Below, one piece after another: positions 1 through 6,852 of a stretch of DNA of 17,705 nt. The DNA lies in NCBI GenBank assembly GCA_036499025.1, contig DASYEM010000109.1, positions 1 through 17,705 on the forward strand, written 5' to 3'. Under the pieces are notes generated by a model that had not been told where the DNA came from, made no database searches, and was given only the letters and a program-made list of their open reading frames with translations. This DNA comes from Parvibaculum sp036499025 (GTDB taxonomy: Bacteria > Pseudomonadota > Alphaproteobacteria > Parvibaculales > Parvibaculaceae). Position 1 is the first letter of the stretch. Each line of letters starts with the position of its first letter. The position numbers and the translations under genes were made by a program.

Positions 1-1
1 A

Positions 2-547
2 GAAAATCTTGAGGCGCTTGAAAAAGAACTTTACGCGTCCGGTAGTGATCGTGCCACCGCTGTGTTATTCGCGTCGTTTGTCGAGACGAGCTTGCAGCGG
101 CTCCTTGTGTCTCTTATGCGTCCCGATCTGAACTCTAACGAGACTAAACAGATTTTTGGATTTGATGGAGCGCTCAGTTCATTTTCATCTATGATTAATC
201 TGGGCTATGCACTCAATGTGCTTGGCCCCATCACGCGCAATGATCTTGTTATAATCAAATTTGTAAGAAATGAATTTGCGCATTCTAGAATGCCTTTTGA
301 TTTCAAGACACCCGAATTGGGCGAAGTATGTAGTCACCTTGAAATCATTGACCAGCTTGGGGCGACGGCTCCCATGGGATATTTAGACCTCGCGCCTCAA
401 GAAGAACTAGAGGCAGCGATGGATATTACAAATCCCAAGACGCGCTTCATTGCTACCTGCCATCACATTGCATATCGCATATCAGTCAAAAGAGATGGGC
501 CGAAAGAAGGTGACTCCGTTTTTCCAAACGATGAGCCACTTCCTTAA
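2..547 (+). CDS. MtlR-like (mannitol operon repressor family) protein, 5' end outside the window
   Basis: The reading frame is open from the first bases of the window, so the true start lies upstream; a GTG at 62 is only an internal possibility. The visible protein resembles the MtlR/MltR family: an early helix with SFVETSLQRLL, then a stretch around IFGFDGALSSFSS, MINLGYALNVLG and the family-like VRNEFAHSR, a helical pattern shared by MtlR and related RNA- or DNA-associated proteins. Proteins of this family are annotated as mannitol operon repressors, but most members outside enterobacteria have no tested role, so I do not claim mannitol control here. The gene is visibly richer in A+T than everything to its right and uses AT-ending codons freely, which suggests an acquired or accessory segment. 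It ends with TAA, about 65 bases before the convergent methyltransferase gene. Confidence 0.6.
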   Translation, partial: ENLEALEKELYASGSDRATAVLFASFVETSLQRLLVSLMRPDLNSNETKQIFGFDGALSSFSSMINLGYALNVLGPITRNDLVIIKFVRNEFAHSRMPFDFKTPELGEVCSHLEIIDQLGATAPMGYLDLAPQEELEAAMDITNPKTRFIATCHHIAYRISVKRDGPKEGDSVFPNDEPLP

Positions 548-611
548 CATCTGCAGTATGGTAGATGCTCTTCTTAGGCCGCTAGATGTTCGCCGATGCA
601 GATGGCGGCGC

Positions 612-1439
612 TCAAACTTTCTGTGCGCTGATCGAATAGGCGACCGGGAGGCGCGGCGCGCCTTCGGGGGCTTCAAAGAAGCGGCCTTTGCGCTCCATGC
701 CCGGAATGGCGGGCCAGACGAGCTTGTCGTGTTCATGCAGGAAGTCGATGCGGAGGCCCGCTTGCGCGAGCGCCGTGACGACATCGCCCAGCGTGTGCTG
801 CCATTCGTTCGAGGTGTGGTGGTTGAGAGAGTGGCCCGGCTCCGCGTAATCGCGCAGATCGTCCCAATGCTGCGCGCCGTCGAGGAAGTAGGAGCGCACG
901 ACATTCAGGTTGCCGAGATAGCTCTCGTTGCGGTCCTCGAAAATCCACGTCACCGGATGGCCTTCGGCGAGATAGAAGCGCCCGCCGGGCTTGAGGCACG
1001 CCGCGATGGTCTGCGCCCAGAGCGTTATGTCCGGCAGCCAGACCAGCACACCCCAGCTTGTGAAGACCATGTCGAAATCCGCGCCCGCGATGACGGGGGC
1101 TTGCTCGACGCGGGCTTCGACGAAGCGGGCGTCGATGTCCATTTCAGCGGCGAGCGCGCGGGCGGCGGCGATGGCTTTGGGCGAGAAGTCGAGGCCGGTC
1201 ACAAGCGCGCCGCGTCTTGCGAGAGAGAGCGTGTCGAGCCCGAAATGGCATTGAAGGTGGAGGAGTTTCAGCCCTGTCACGTCGCCGATTTCCGAGAGGA
1301 TCAACGGATCGAGGCTCGTCTCGCCGCGCTTGAACTCGGCGACGCGGTAAAAGTCAGAATTCACATGGACAGCGACGACCTCGTCCCAGCGGGCGCGGTT
1401 TTGTTCAATCGGATCGTGTGCGGATTTGTCGGCGGGCAT
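612..1439 (-). CDS. Class I SAM-dependent methyltransferase
   Basis: A 275-residue protein with a Rossmann-type methyltransferase fold. Motif I is the variant LLHLQCHFGLDTLSLA (about residues 59-74), which replaces the usual GxGxG. It is followed by an acidic residue at the end of strand 2 (VTGLDFSPKAI, D84), which should contact the SAM ribose. A motif IV-like segment (FDMVFTSWGVLVWLPD) and a post-IV LKPGGRFYLAEGHP segment complete the core. The C-terminal part is rich in Trp and His (HWDDLRDYAEPGHSLNHH) and probably shapes the acceptor site. I recognise the family (the CHFGxDTL methyltransferases) but not a substrate. The ATG at 1437-1439 fits the usual N-terminus. It lies last in the minus-strand run behind the PAS genes, 67 bases after the nearest one, so co-transcription is possible but not shown. 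The convergent neighbour is the AT-rich MtlR-like gene. Confidence 0.88.
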   Translation of the reverse strand: MPADKSAHDPIEQNRARWDEVVAVHVNSDFYRVAEFKRGETSLDPLILSEIGDVTGLKLLHLQCHFGLDTLSLARRGALVTGLDFSPKAIAAARALAAEMDIDARFVEARVEQAPVIAGADFDMVFTSWGVLVWLPDITLWAQTIAACLKPGGRFYLAEGHPVTWIFEDRNESYLGNLNVVRSYFLDGAQHWDDLRDYAEPGHSLNHHTSNEWQHTLGDVVTALAQAGLRIDFLHEHDKLVWPAIPGMERKGRFFEAPEGAPRLPVAYSISAQKV

Positions 1440-1506
1440 GGCGGAGCATCCTGAAGAGGCTCCGCCAAATGCGAAGCCCGGCAGGATATCCGGCAGCCGA
1501 TAAAGG

Positions 1507-2022
1507 TCAACGGTTGTCGATGAAAAAGAGGCCGCCGAATATCTGGGCGATGCCGTTGCCGCCCTTGGTCAGCGGGGCGGCGTAGCTGTGCCATTCGAGG
1601 CTGCGGTGAACGGTGTTGACGAGATGGCCCTGGGCAAAGACGGGCGCGGCCTTTTGAAAGGTCGCGTTCGCGATCGAGAGCCAGCGCCGGCGGGCGCCGT
1701 CGACATTGGTGATGATGTTTGTGTCCTCTCCGATATCGGACAGGGTTTTCCCGGTCATTTCGAGGCGGAAGATGCTGGCCAGCGCGGTGCCGAAAATGCG
1801 GAAGCGGAATTCGCGGCCACCCTCCACCACCTCGCAGATGAAGATATTGGGCAGTAGGCGGACGATCTCGGCGGGGTTGATGCTCTGGCGATCGGGCATC
1901 GCTTGTCCGCCGCGCTTTTTTTCCCAATAGGCCGCGAGCGCCGCGACGCCGGGATGGGCGGGCGTGTCGATGAAATTTAGGCGCTCGTCGTCGATGACGG
2001 CGCTGCCGGAATGCTGATTCAT
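1507..2022 (-). CDS. PAS_5-family PAS domain protein, paralogue 1
   Basis: A 171-residue single-domain protein. After a short variable N-terminus it shows the family block HPGVAALAAYWEKKRGG, then DRQSINPAEIVRLLPNIFICEV and REFRFRIFGTALASIF. These fit the alphaproteobacterial PAS_5 (PF07310-type) domain: a W..K block, a P..i..lLP..ii.ev segment, then a strand ending in the R-x-F-G-T motif. No kinase, cyclase, GGDEF or DNA-binding segment is attached, so it should act as a stand-alone sensor or scaffold; ligand and partner are unknown. Two homologous genes follow immediately upstream on the same strand (2096-2605 and 2683-3204). At DNA level the N-terminal block of this copy is nearly identical to that of the second over about 50 bases (near 1918-1980 versus 2500-2560), pointing to a fairly recent duplication. 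The start is the ATG at 2020-2022; no strong Shine-Dalgarno is visible. Confidence 0.85.
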   Translation of the reverse strand: MNQHSGSAVIDDERLNFIDTPAHPGVAALAAYWEKKRGGQAMPDRQSINPAEIVRLLPNIFICEVVEGGREFRFRIFGTALASIFRLEMTGKTLSDIGEDTNIITNVDGARRRWLSIANATFQKAAPVFAQGHLVNTVHRSLEWHSYAAPLTKGGNGIAQIFGGLFFIDNR

Positions 2023-2095
2023 GGGTCTTCGATCCCGATGGACGGGTTTGGCCGCATTGTCGGCGACGAGTGTTAACGAACTCTGTCGGCGGCCG

Positions 2096-2605
2096 TCAGC
2101 GCACGACCATCATGGCGCCGATCATTTGCGCCGCCTCGGTTCCGCCCGCGGTCAGGGGACAGGAAATGGCGTGCCAGACGATATAGGGCCTGAGCGAACT
2201 CGACATGGTGCCGGTGACGAAGGCGGGGCGGCGCGATGTCAGGGCGCGGGTGGTGATGTCCATCCAGCGGGCGCGGACGCGTTCGGCCTTTGTTGGCGGA
2301 TTGCAGTCGGTGCCGAATTCCGACAAGCGCTTGCCGGTGCGCTCCTCGCCGATAAGTTCGACGAGGGCCGTGCCGAAAATGCGGATGCGGAAATCGGCGC
2401 CGCCGTCGAGCACTTCGCTGATCGTGATGTGGGGGAGAAGCGGGACGATGTCGGCCGGGTCGATGTCGGACCTGTCGGGCAAGGCGCGGTTTCCGCGTTT
2501 CTTTTCCCAATAGGCCGCGAGCGCCGCGATGCCGGGATGCGCGGGCGCGTCCAGAAACTGCAAGGTTTCCTTGTCGAACTCGATGATGTCGAAGTCCCGA
2601 TCCAT
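2096..2605 (-). CDS. PAS_5-family PAS domain protein, paralogue 2
   Basis: A 169-residue protein that is the middle copy of the tandem triplet. It carries the same blocks in the same order: HPGIAALAAYWEKKRGN near the N-terminus, DIDPADIVPLLPHITISEV, and DFRIRIFGTALVELIGEERTGK. The C-terminal half (RPYIVWHAISCPLTAGG) corresponds to the RSLEWHSYAAPLTKGG segment of copy 1 and ends in a hydrophobic strand (AAQMIGAMMVVR). The conserved TG after EERT is the position where PAS_5 proteins usually have a turn into the helical connector. There is no effector domain. The ATG at 2603-2605 gives an N-terminus equal in length to its paralogues. The gaps to the genes on either side are about 73 and 77 bases, without a recognisable terminator, so the three copies could share a transcript. 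Function is unknown beyond small-molecule or redox sensing inferred from the PAS fold. Confidence 0.85.
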   Translation of the reverse strand: MDRDFDIIEFDKETLQFLDAPAHPGIAALAAYWEKKRGNRALPDRSDIDPADIVPLLPHITISEVLDGGADFRIRIFGTALVELIGEERTGKRLSEFGTDCNPPTKAERVRARWMDITTRALTSRRPAFVTGTMSSSLRPYIVWHAISCPLTAGGTEAAQMIGAMMVVR

Positions 2606-2682
2606 CTACCGCACGGGGTTTGATTTCGGTGCGGGCCCATTCTCCGCCATGCGAGTTAAGGAATTCTACGAGACGAGACGGT

Positions 2683-3204
2683 TCAACGCAGGCCGACCGT
2701 GACCATCATGCCGATGATCTGGGTGATGTCGGACGTGCCCGAGGTTAGCGGCGCGAAGAGGCCGTGATAAATCATGTAGGCGCGTTCAGACGAAACGGTG
2801 GGCGCCTTGAAAAACAGCGTTTTTCTATTCTGCTGCGTCATCTTGCAGATGGTGAGCCAGCGGGAGCGCAGTTCCACCGGGTCGGTCGGGATTGCCGGCC
2901 TTTCGCCGAAGCGGGAAACGAGCTGGCCGGTGCGCTCCTCATGCATCAATTCGACGAGTGCCGTGCCGAAGACGCGGACGCGGAAATCTTCGCCGCCGTC
3001 GATCACGTCGAGGATGATGATATGCGGCAGGAAGGGCAGGATATCCGCCGGATTGATGTCGGCGCGGTCCGCGAAGGGGCGGCGCTTGCCATTGAGGTAA
3101 GCGGCGAATTGAACGAGAAGGGGATGTTCGGGCGCGTCGAGAAACATCGGTTTCTCGGGCGGGACCTGGATAGGCCGCGTCTCTTTCCCGTCGGATAAAC
3201 TCAT
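2683..3204 (-). CDS. PAS_5-family PAS domain protein, paralogue 3
   Basis: A 173-residue protein, the first copy of the triplet in transcription order. It keeps the family skeleton (HPLLVQFAAYLNGKRR, DINPADILPFLPHIIILDV, DFRVRVFGTALVELMHEERTGQ) but is the most divergent: the W-E-K-K of the other two is L-N-G-K here, and the loop after RTG is longer. I place the start at the ATG at 3202-3204 because a good Shine-Dalgarno (GGGGAG on the minus strand, complement of 3211-3216) sits 5 bases before it. The alternative GTG at 3217-3219 lies upstream of that site and would waste it. A 134-base gap separates it from the upstream dehydrogenase gene, so the PAS group probably has its own promoter there. 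The function is not known; the short single-domain architecture suggests a sensor that works through protein contacts. Confidence 0.85.
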   Translation of the reverse strand: MSLSDGKETRPIQVPPEKPMFLDAPEHPLLVQFAAYLNGKRRPFADRADINPADILPFLPHIIILDVIDGGEDFRVRVFGTALVELMHEERTGQLVSRFGERPAIPTDPVELRSRWLTICKMTQQNRKTLFFKAPTVSSERAYMIYHGLFAPLTSGTSDITQIIGMMVTVGLR

Positions 3205-3338
3205 ACGCACTCCCCGCACTCCAAGCCTTTGGGCTTTTTCGGGGTCGAGCCTGTCACGAAGTGGTTAACAGGAATTATCCATAGGCCGCATTAAAGGCGA
3301 CACGGGATGCCGGTGTGCCGGTATCTAGCGGGTGGGAC

Positions 3339-4214
3339 TTAGCGTGTTGGAACCGGCTTGTCGCCGCGGTAATCGTAGAAACCGCGCTGGGTCTTGCGGC
3401 CAAGCCAGCCGGCTTCGACATATTTCACCAGAAGCGGGCAAGGGCGGTATTTCGAATCCGAGAGCCCGTCATGGAGGACCTGCATGATCGAGAGGCAGGT
3501 GTCGAGGCCGATGAAGTCGGCAAGCTGCAAGGGGCCCATCGGGTGGTTGGCGCCGAGCCGCATGGCCTTGTCGATGCTTTCGACCGAGCCGACGCCTTCG
3601 TAAAGCGTGTAGACGGCTTCGTTGATCATCGGCAGGAGGATGCGGTTGACGATGAAGGCCGGGAAATCCTCGGCGTTGGCGATCTGCTTGCCGAGCTTCT
3701 TGGCGAGGTCGCGCACGGCGTCGAATGTGTCGTCGTCTGTGGCGATGCCGCGCACCAGCTCGACGAGTTCCATGACCGGCACGGGGTTCATGAAGTGGAC
3801 GCCGATGAATTTTTCCGGGCGGTCCGTCGAGGCGGCAAGCCGCGTGATCGAGATCGAGGAGGTATTCGTTGCGATCAGGGCGTCTTCGCGCAGATGCGGA
3901 CAGAGATCGGCGAAAATCTTGCGTTTGATCGCTTCGTTCTCGCTGGCGCTTTCGATGACGAGATCGGTGGCTTCAAAAGCGTCCATGCCGACCGCGGCGC
4001 TGATGCGGTCGAGGCCCGCGTCGCGTTCTTCCGCCGTGATGCGGCCGCTGCCGACCTGACGGGTCATGTTGCCGTTGATGGTGGCAAGACCCGCCTCGAT
4101 GCGTTCGCGCGAGACGTCGTGCAGCAGGACATCGTAGCCCGCCAGCGCGCAGACATGCGCGATGCCGTTGCCCATTTGACCCGCGCCGATGACGCCGACC
4201 TTGCGAATGTTCAT
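3339..4214 (-). CDS. hbd: 3-hydroxybutyryl-CoA / 3-hydroxyacyl-CoA dehydrogenase (NAD-dependent)
   Basis: Oxidises (S)-3-hydroxyacyl-CoA to 3-ketoacyl-CoA with NAD+, or the reverse, in the cytoplasm. The protein is the classical two-domain, monofunctional form of about 291 residues. The N-terminal Rossmann motif is GVIGAGQMGNGIA (residues 7-19), with the acidic NAD-selecting residue in LLHDVSRE (D33). The catalytic set is visible: S119 in TNTSSIS, H140 in GVHFMNPVPVMELVE, E152 in the same segment, and N190 in FPAFIVNRIL. The C-terminal dimerisation domain includes HPMGPLQLADFIGLD and the family end motif LGRKTQRGFYDY. The start could be the ATG at 4212-4214 or a GTG three codons upstream (4221-4223); neither has an ideal Shine-Dalgarno, and I chose the ATG. 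It lies downstream of etfBA but behind a strong terminator, so it is probably a separate transcript. Likely roles are beta-oxidation, polyhydroxybutyrate turnover, or feeding the crotonyl-CoA step of the ethylmalonyl-CoA route. Confidence 0.93.
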   Translation of the reverse strand: MNIRKVGVIGAGQMGNGIAHVCALAGYDVLLHDVSRERIEAGLATINGNMTRQVGSGRITAEERDAGLDRISAAVGMDAFEATDLVIESASENEAIKRKIFADLCPHLREDALIATNTSSISITRLAASTDRPEKFIGVHFMNPVPVMELVELVRGIATDDDTFDAVRDLAKKLGKQIANAEDFPAFIVNRILLPMINEAVYTLYEGVGSVESIDKAMRLGANHPMGPLQLADFIGLDTCLSIMQVLHDGLSDSKYRPCPLLVKYVEAGWLGRKTQRGFYDYRGDKPVPTR

Positions 4215-4285
4215 TACCTTCACCCACGTCCCGCGCGGACAGGCCGCCCGCGCTTCATCACAATAACCGATCAGGCGTTTGATAC

Positions 4286-4321
4286 AAAAACGGCGCTGCC
4301 GGATCGTCCCCGCAGCGCCGT
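4286..4321 (-). terminator. Rho-independent terminator of etfBA
   Basis: A perfect 10-base stem (4290-4299, ACGGCGCTGC, pairing with 4312-4321, GCAGCGCCGT) with a 12-base loop. Read on the minus strand the stem is followed by TTTTTG (4285-4290), a good U-tract. It lies 36 bases past the etfA stop codon and upstream of hbd, so it should isolate hbd from etfBA transcription. The plus-strand side has only CTTTT, so it is weaker in that direction. Confidence 0.85.
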
Positions 4322-4356
4322 CTTTTCGTCTATTTCGTGCTCATGGGCCCCAAGGC

Positions 4357-5298
4357 TCACAGGCCGATTTTTTCGAGTTCTTTGTCGAGTTCAGGCACCG
4401 CCGTGAAGAGGTCCGCCACCAGGCCGTAATCGGCCACCTGGAAGATCGGGGCCTCTTCGTCCTTGTTGATGGCGACGATGACCTTGGAGTCCTTCATGCC
4501 GGCGAGATGCTGGATGGCACCCGAGATGCCGACCGCGATGTAGAGATCGGGAGCGACGACCTTGCCGGTCTGGCCGACCTGATAGTCGTTCGGCACGAAG
4601 CCCGCATCGACGGCGGCGCGGGACGCGCCGACGGCGGCGTTGAGGCGGTCGGCGACTTTTTCCAGCATGTGGAAGTTGTCGCCCGACTGCATGCCGCGAC
4701 CGCCGGAGATGATGATCTTGGCCGAGGTCAGTTCCGGGCGATCCGATTTCGTCAGGTTTTCGCTGACCCAGTCGGAGAGGCCGGGATTGGCGGCTGCGGC
4801 GATCTTTTCGACCGTGGCCGAGCCGCCCTGACCGGCGGCCGCGAAGGCCGTGGTGCGGACGGTGATGACCTTTTTCGGATCGGTCGATTTCACGGTCTGG
4901 ATCGCGTTGCCGGCATAGATCGGACGCTTGAAGGTGTCCGGTCCGTCGACTTCCTGAATTTCGGAAATCTGCGCGACATCGAGAAGAGCCGCGACGCGGG
5001 GCATGAAATTCTTGCCGATGGTGGTCGCGGCCGAAACGATCGCGTCATAGGAACCGGCAAGGCCGACCACGAGGGCGGCCAGCGGTTCGGCGATCTGATG
5101 GGCGTATTGCGCGTCGTCGGCGACAAGCACTTTCTTCACGCCGTCGAGCTTGGCGGCGGATGCCGCCACGGCGTCGAGGCCCTGTCCTGCAACGAGAACG
5201 TGAACATCGGCGCCGAGCTTGACGGCGGCGGTGACGGTTTTGGCGGTCGCGTCGTTGAGCTTTTCGTTGTTGTGCTCAGCAATTACCAGCGTGGTCAT
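4357..5298 (-). CDS. etfA: Electron transfer flavoprotein, alpha subunit
   Basis: Alpha subunit (313 residues) of the soluble FAD/AMP heterodimer that collects electrons from acyl-CoA dehydrogenases and passes them to ETF-ubiquinone oxidoreductase in the membrane. The N-terminal domain starts MTTLVIAEHNN, typical of bacterial EtfA. The C-terminal FAD domain is fully present: SGGRGMQSGDNFHMLEKVAD, the FVPNDYQVGQTGKVV loop, PDLYIAVGISGAIQHLAGM, and the ending AINKDEEAPIFQVADYGLVADLF. These match the ETF alpha signature of group I, the housekeeping beta-oxidation type, rather than the nitrogen-fixation FixB type. The start ATG overlaps the etfB stop by four bases (ATGA, 5295-5298), which argues for translational coupling and equal dosage. 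A terminator follows 36 bases downstream. It is the natural acceptor for the acyl-CoA dehydrogenase encoded at 9929-11623 as well as for others elsewhere. Confidence 0.97.
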   Translation of the reverse strand: MTTLVIAEHNNEKLNDATAKTVTAAVKLGADVHVLVAGQGLDAVAASAAKLDGVKKVLVADDAQYAHQIAEPLAALVVGLAGSYDAIVSAATTIGKNFMPRVAALLDVAQISEIQEVDGPDTFKRPIYAGNAIQTVKSTDPKKVITVRTTAFAAAGQGGSATVEKIAAAANPGLSDWVSENLTKSDRPELTSAKIIISGGRGMQSGDNFHMLEKVADRLNAAVGASRAAVDAGFVPNDYQVGQTGKVVAPDLYIAVGISGAIQHLAGMKDSKVIVAINKDEEAPIFQVADYGLVADLFTAVPELDKELEKIGL

Positions 5299-6044
5299 CC
5301 GATCGCTCCCACTTCCTTGAGCTTTGCAACAAGCTGCTCAACCGATTCAACCTTGATACCGGCCTGACGCACGGGCGGCTCGGTGACTTTGAGGACCTGA
5401 AGGCGTGCCTTGACATCGACGCCGTAGTCGGCGGGCGTCTTCTCTTCAATCGGCTTCTTCTTGGCCTTCATGATGTTCGGCAGCGAGGCGTAACGCGGCT
5501 CGTTCAGGCGAAGGTCGGTGGTGACGATCGCCGGGAGATTGAGCTTCAGCGTCTGGAGGCCGCCGTCGATTTCGCGCGTGAGCAAGAGCTTGTCGCCCTC
5601 GAACTCAAGCTTTGAGGCAAACGTGCCCTGCGCCCAGCCGAGAAGGGCTGCGAGCATCTGGCCCGTCTGGTTGCAATCGTCGTCGATGGCCTGCTTGCCG
5701 AGAATGGCGAGCTCGGGTTTTTCGGCGTCGATGATGGCTTTGAGAATTTTTGCGACGTTGAGCGGTTCGACCGTCTCGTCCGTCTTCACCAGGATGCCGC
5801 GATCGGCGCCCATGGCGAGAGCCGTGCGGATGGTTTCGGTGGCTTGCGCCGCGCCGATGGAGACGGCGATAACTTCGGTCGCCTTGCCCGCTTCCTTCAG
5901 ACGCACCGCCTCTTCAATGGCGATTTCGTCGAAAGGGTTCATGGACATTTTGACATTGGCGAGGTCGACGCCGGTCTGATCCGACTTGACCCGGATCTTC
6001 ACGTTGTAATCGACCACCCGCTTGATCGGGACGAGGACTTTCAT
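5295..6044 (-). CDS. etfB: Electron transfer flavoprotein, beta subunit
   Basis: Beta subunit (249 residues) of ETF. Landmarks in order are the start MKVLVPIKRVVDYNVKIRV, the conserved MNPFDEIAIEEAVRLKE, the AMP-binding region GADRGILVKTD and GKQAIDDDCNQTGQMLA, and the recognition-loop signature LNEPRYASLPNIMKAKKKPI, whose Leu (about residue 195) docks into partner dehydrogenases. The length and every motif fit the beta-oxidation class of ETF. Translation starts at the ATG at 6042-6044. A GGGAG Shine-Dalgarno lies nine bases ahead on the minus strand, and a clear sigma70-like promoter (6148-6176) sits about 100 bases upstream. The gene overlaps etfA by four bases. Between promoter and start lies a 9-base-stem hairpin, described separately. 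Confidence 0.97.
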   Translation of the reverse strand: MKVLVPIKRVVDYNVKIRVKSDQTGVDLANVKMSMNPFDEIAIEEAVRLKEAGKATEVIAVSIGAAQATETIRTALAMGADRGILVKTDETVEPLNVAKILKAIIDAEKPELAILGKQAIDDDCNQTGQMLAALLGWAQGTFASKLEFEGDKLLLTREIDGGLQTLKLNLPAIVTTDLRLNEPRYASLPNIMKAKKKPIEEKTPADYGVDVKARLQVLKVTEPPVRQAGIKVESVEQLVAKLKEVGAIG

Positions 6045-6062
6045 CGAGGTGAGCTCCCTGCG

Positions 6063-6100
6063 CGGCGTTTTTTGGGCTCCAACATGGGGCTAAAACGCCG
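6063..6100 (-). other. Leader hairpin of etfBA
   Basis: CGGCGTTTT (6063-6071) and AAAACGCCG (6092-6100) are exact reverse complements, giving a 9-base stem with a 20-base loop. It sits inside the predicted etfBA 5' untranslated leader, between the promoter and the Shine-Dalgarno. Its stem contains runs of A and U, so it might act as a weak attenuator or mRNA stabiliser. The structure is seen; any function is inferred. Confidence 0.45.
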
Positions 6101-6147
6101 ACCTGGTATTTTGGCTGGTGTTGTTTTGGCCCGTGTTGCGGTGCGGC

Positions 6148-6176
6148 AACCTAGAGCCGTGATCCGCCCCTGTCAA
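6148..6176 (-). promoter_or_regulatory. Sigma70-type promoter of etfBA
   Basis: On the minus strand a perfect -35 box TTGACA (complement of 6171-6176) is followed after exactly 17 bases by TAGGTT (complement of 6148-6153), which matches the -10 consensus at the first, second and last bases. Transcription would start near 6140, giving a leader of roughly 95 bases before etfB. A small inverted repeat, GTTGC-N6-GCAAC (6135-6150), overlaps the -10 box and expected start point and is a possible operator. Confidence 0.65.
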
Positions 6177-6258
6177 CGAATTGGGCGGTTCTTGCGAGGG
6201 TGAGACATGCCGTCGCGGCAGCGGCAAAAAGCCGGCATTTGCCTCGTTTTAGCGTGTC

Positions 6259-6852
6259 TCAGCGATTTGCGCCGGGGACCCAGAGCACATCGCCCGGGCC
6301 CTTGCCGCCGGGCGCCCAGTTTGCGTAGCGGGCGGCGACGAAGAAGAAGTCGGAGAGGCGGTTTACGTATTTGAGAGCGGCCTCGCTGACAAGGCCCGGT
6401 TCGGCTTCGGCGAGCGCCGTCATCAGCCGTTCGGCGCGGCGGCTGACCGTGCGGGCCAGGTGCAGATGGGCGGCGGCGGGATGGCCGCCCGGCAGGACGA
6501 AGGAGCGCAGAGGCTCCAGATGCCGGTTCAACTCGTCGATTTCGCCCTCAAGCCGGGTCGCCTGCGCCTCGACGATGCGCAGGGGCTCGTAGCCAAGCTC
6601 CTCCTTCGTTTTACCGGGGGTTGCGAGGTCGGCCCCGAGATCGAAGAGGTCGTTCTGAATGCGAGCGAGCATCGCGTCGAGCGCCGCGTCGCCGCCGGTG
6701 TGAAGACGGGCAAGGCCGACGGCGGCGTTGGTCTCGTCGATGGTGCCGTAGCTCTCAATGCGGAGCGCGTGTTTGGGCACACGCTCGCCGGTGGCGAGCG
6801 CAGTCGTGCCCTTGTCGCCGGTGCGTGTGTAGATCTTGTTGAGCGTGACCAT
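6259..6852 (-). CDS. PduO-type ATP:cob(I)alamin adenosyltransferase
   Basis: Transfers the adenosyl group of ATP to cob(I)alamin, making coenzyme B12 for mutases such as methylmalonyl-CoA and ethylmalonyl-CoA mutase. The 197-residue protein has the complete PduO/MMAB signature. The P-loop-like N-terminus is KIYTRTGDKGTTALATGERV (residues 6-25). ESYGTIDETNAAVGLAR follows, then LFDLGADLATPG. The C-terminal part has FVLPGGHPAAAHLHLART, the ATP-contacting SRRAER, and KYVNRLSDFFFVAARYAN. Length is normal. Its ATG (6850-6852) follows the stop codon of the cytochrome b561 gene with no gap, so the two are probably translationally coupled. The genes upstream of it are cytochrome b561 and haloalkane dehalogenase. 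It fits the need of the ethylmalonyl-CoA pathway for adenosylcobalamin, although no B12-dependent enzyme is encoded in the window. Confidence 0.95.
   Translation of the reverse strand: MVTLNKIYTRTGDKGTTALATGERVPKHALRIESYGTIDETNAAVGLARLHTGGDAALDAMLARIQNDLFDLGADLATPGKTKEELGYEPLRIVEAQATRLEGEIDELNRHLEPLRSFVLPGGHPAAAHLHLARTVSRRAERLMTALAEAEPGLVSEAALKYVNRLSDFFFVAARYANWAPGGKGPGDVLWVPGANR

Noticed and set aside
450..1454. Long plus-strand open frame opposite the methyltransferase gene
   Set aside because: It is antisense to a gene with clear methyltransferase motifs; its translation is low-complexity and rich in Arg, Glu and Ala with no family motif, as expected from GC-rich codon bias.
3223..3236. 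AAGCC-TTTG-GGCTT hairpin with a T-run, terminator-like on the plus strand
   Set aside because: No plus-strand gene ends near it, the stem is only five bases, and on the minus strand it lies in the leader of a PAS gene without a U-tract.
6207..6238. ATGCCG/CGGCAT inverted repeat after the adenosyltransferase gene
   Set aside because: The loop is 20 bases, the stem only six, and no U-tract follows on the minus strand, so it is not listed as a terminator.
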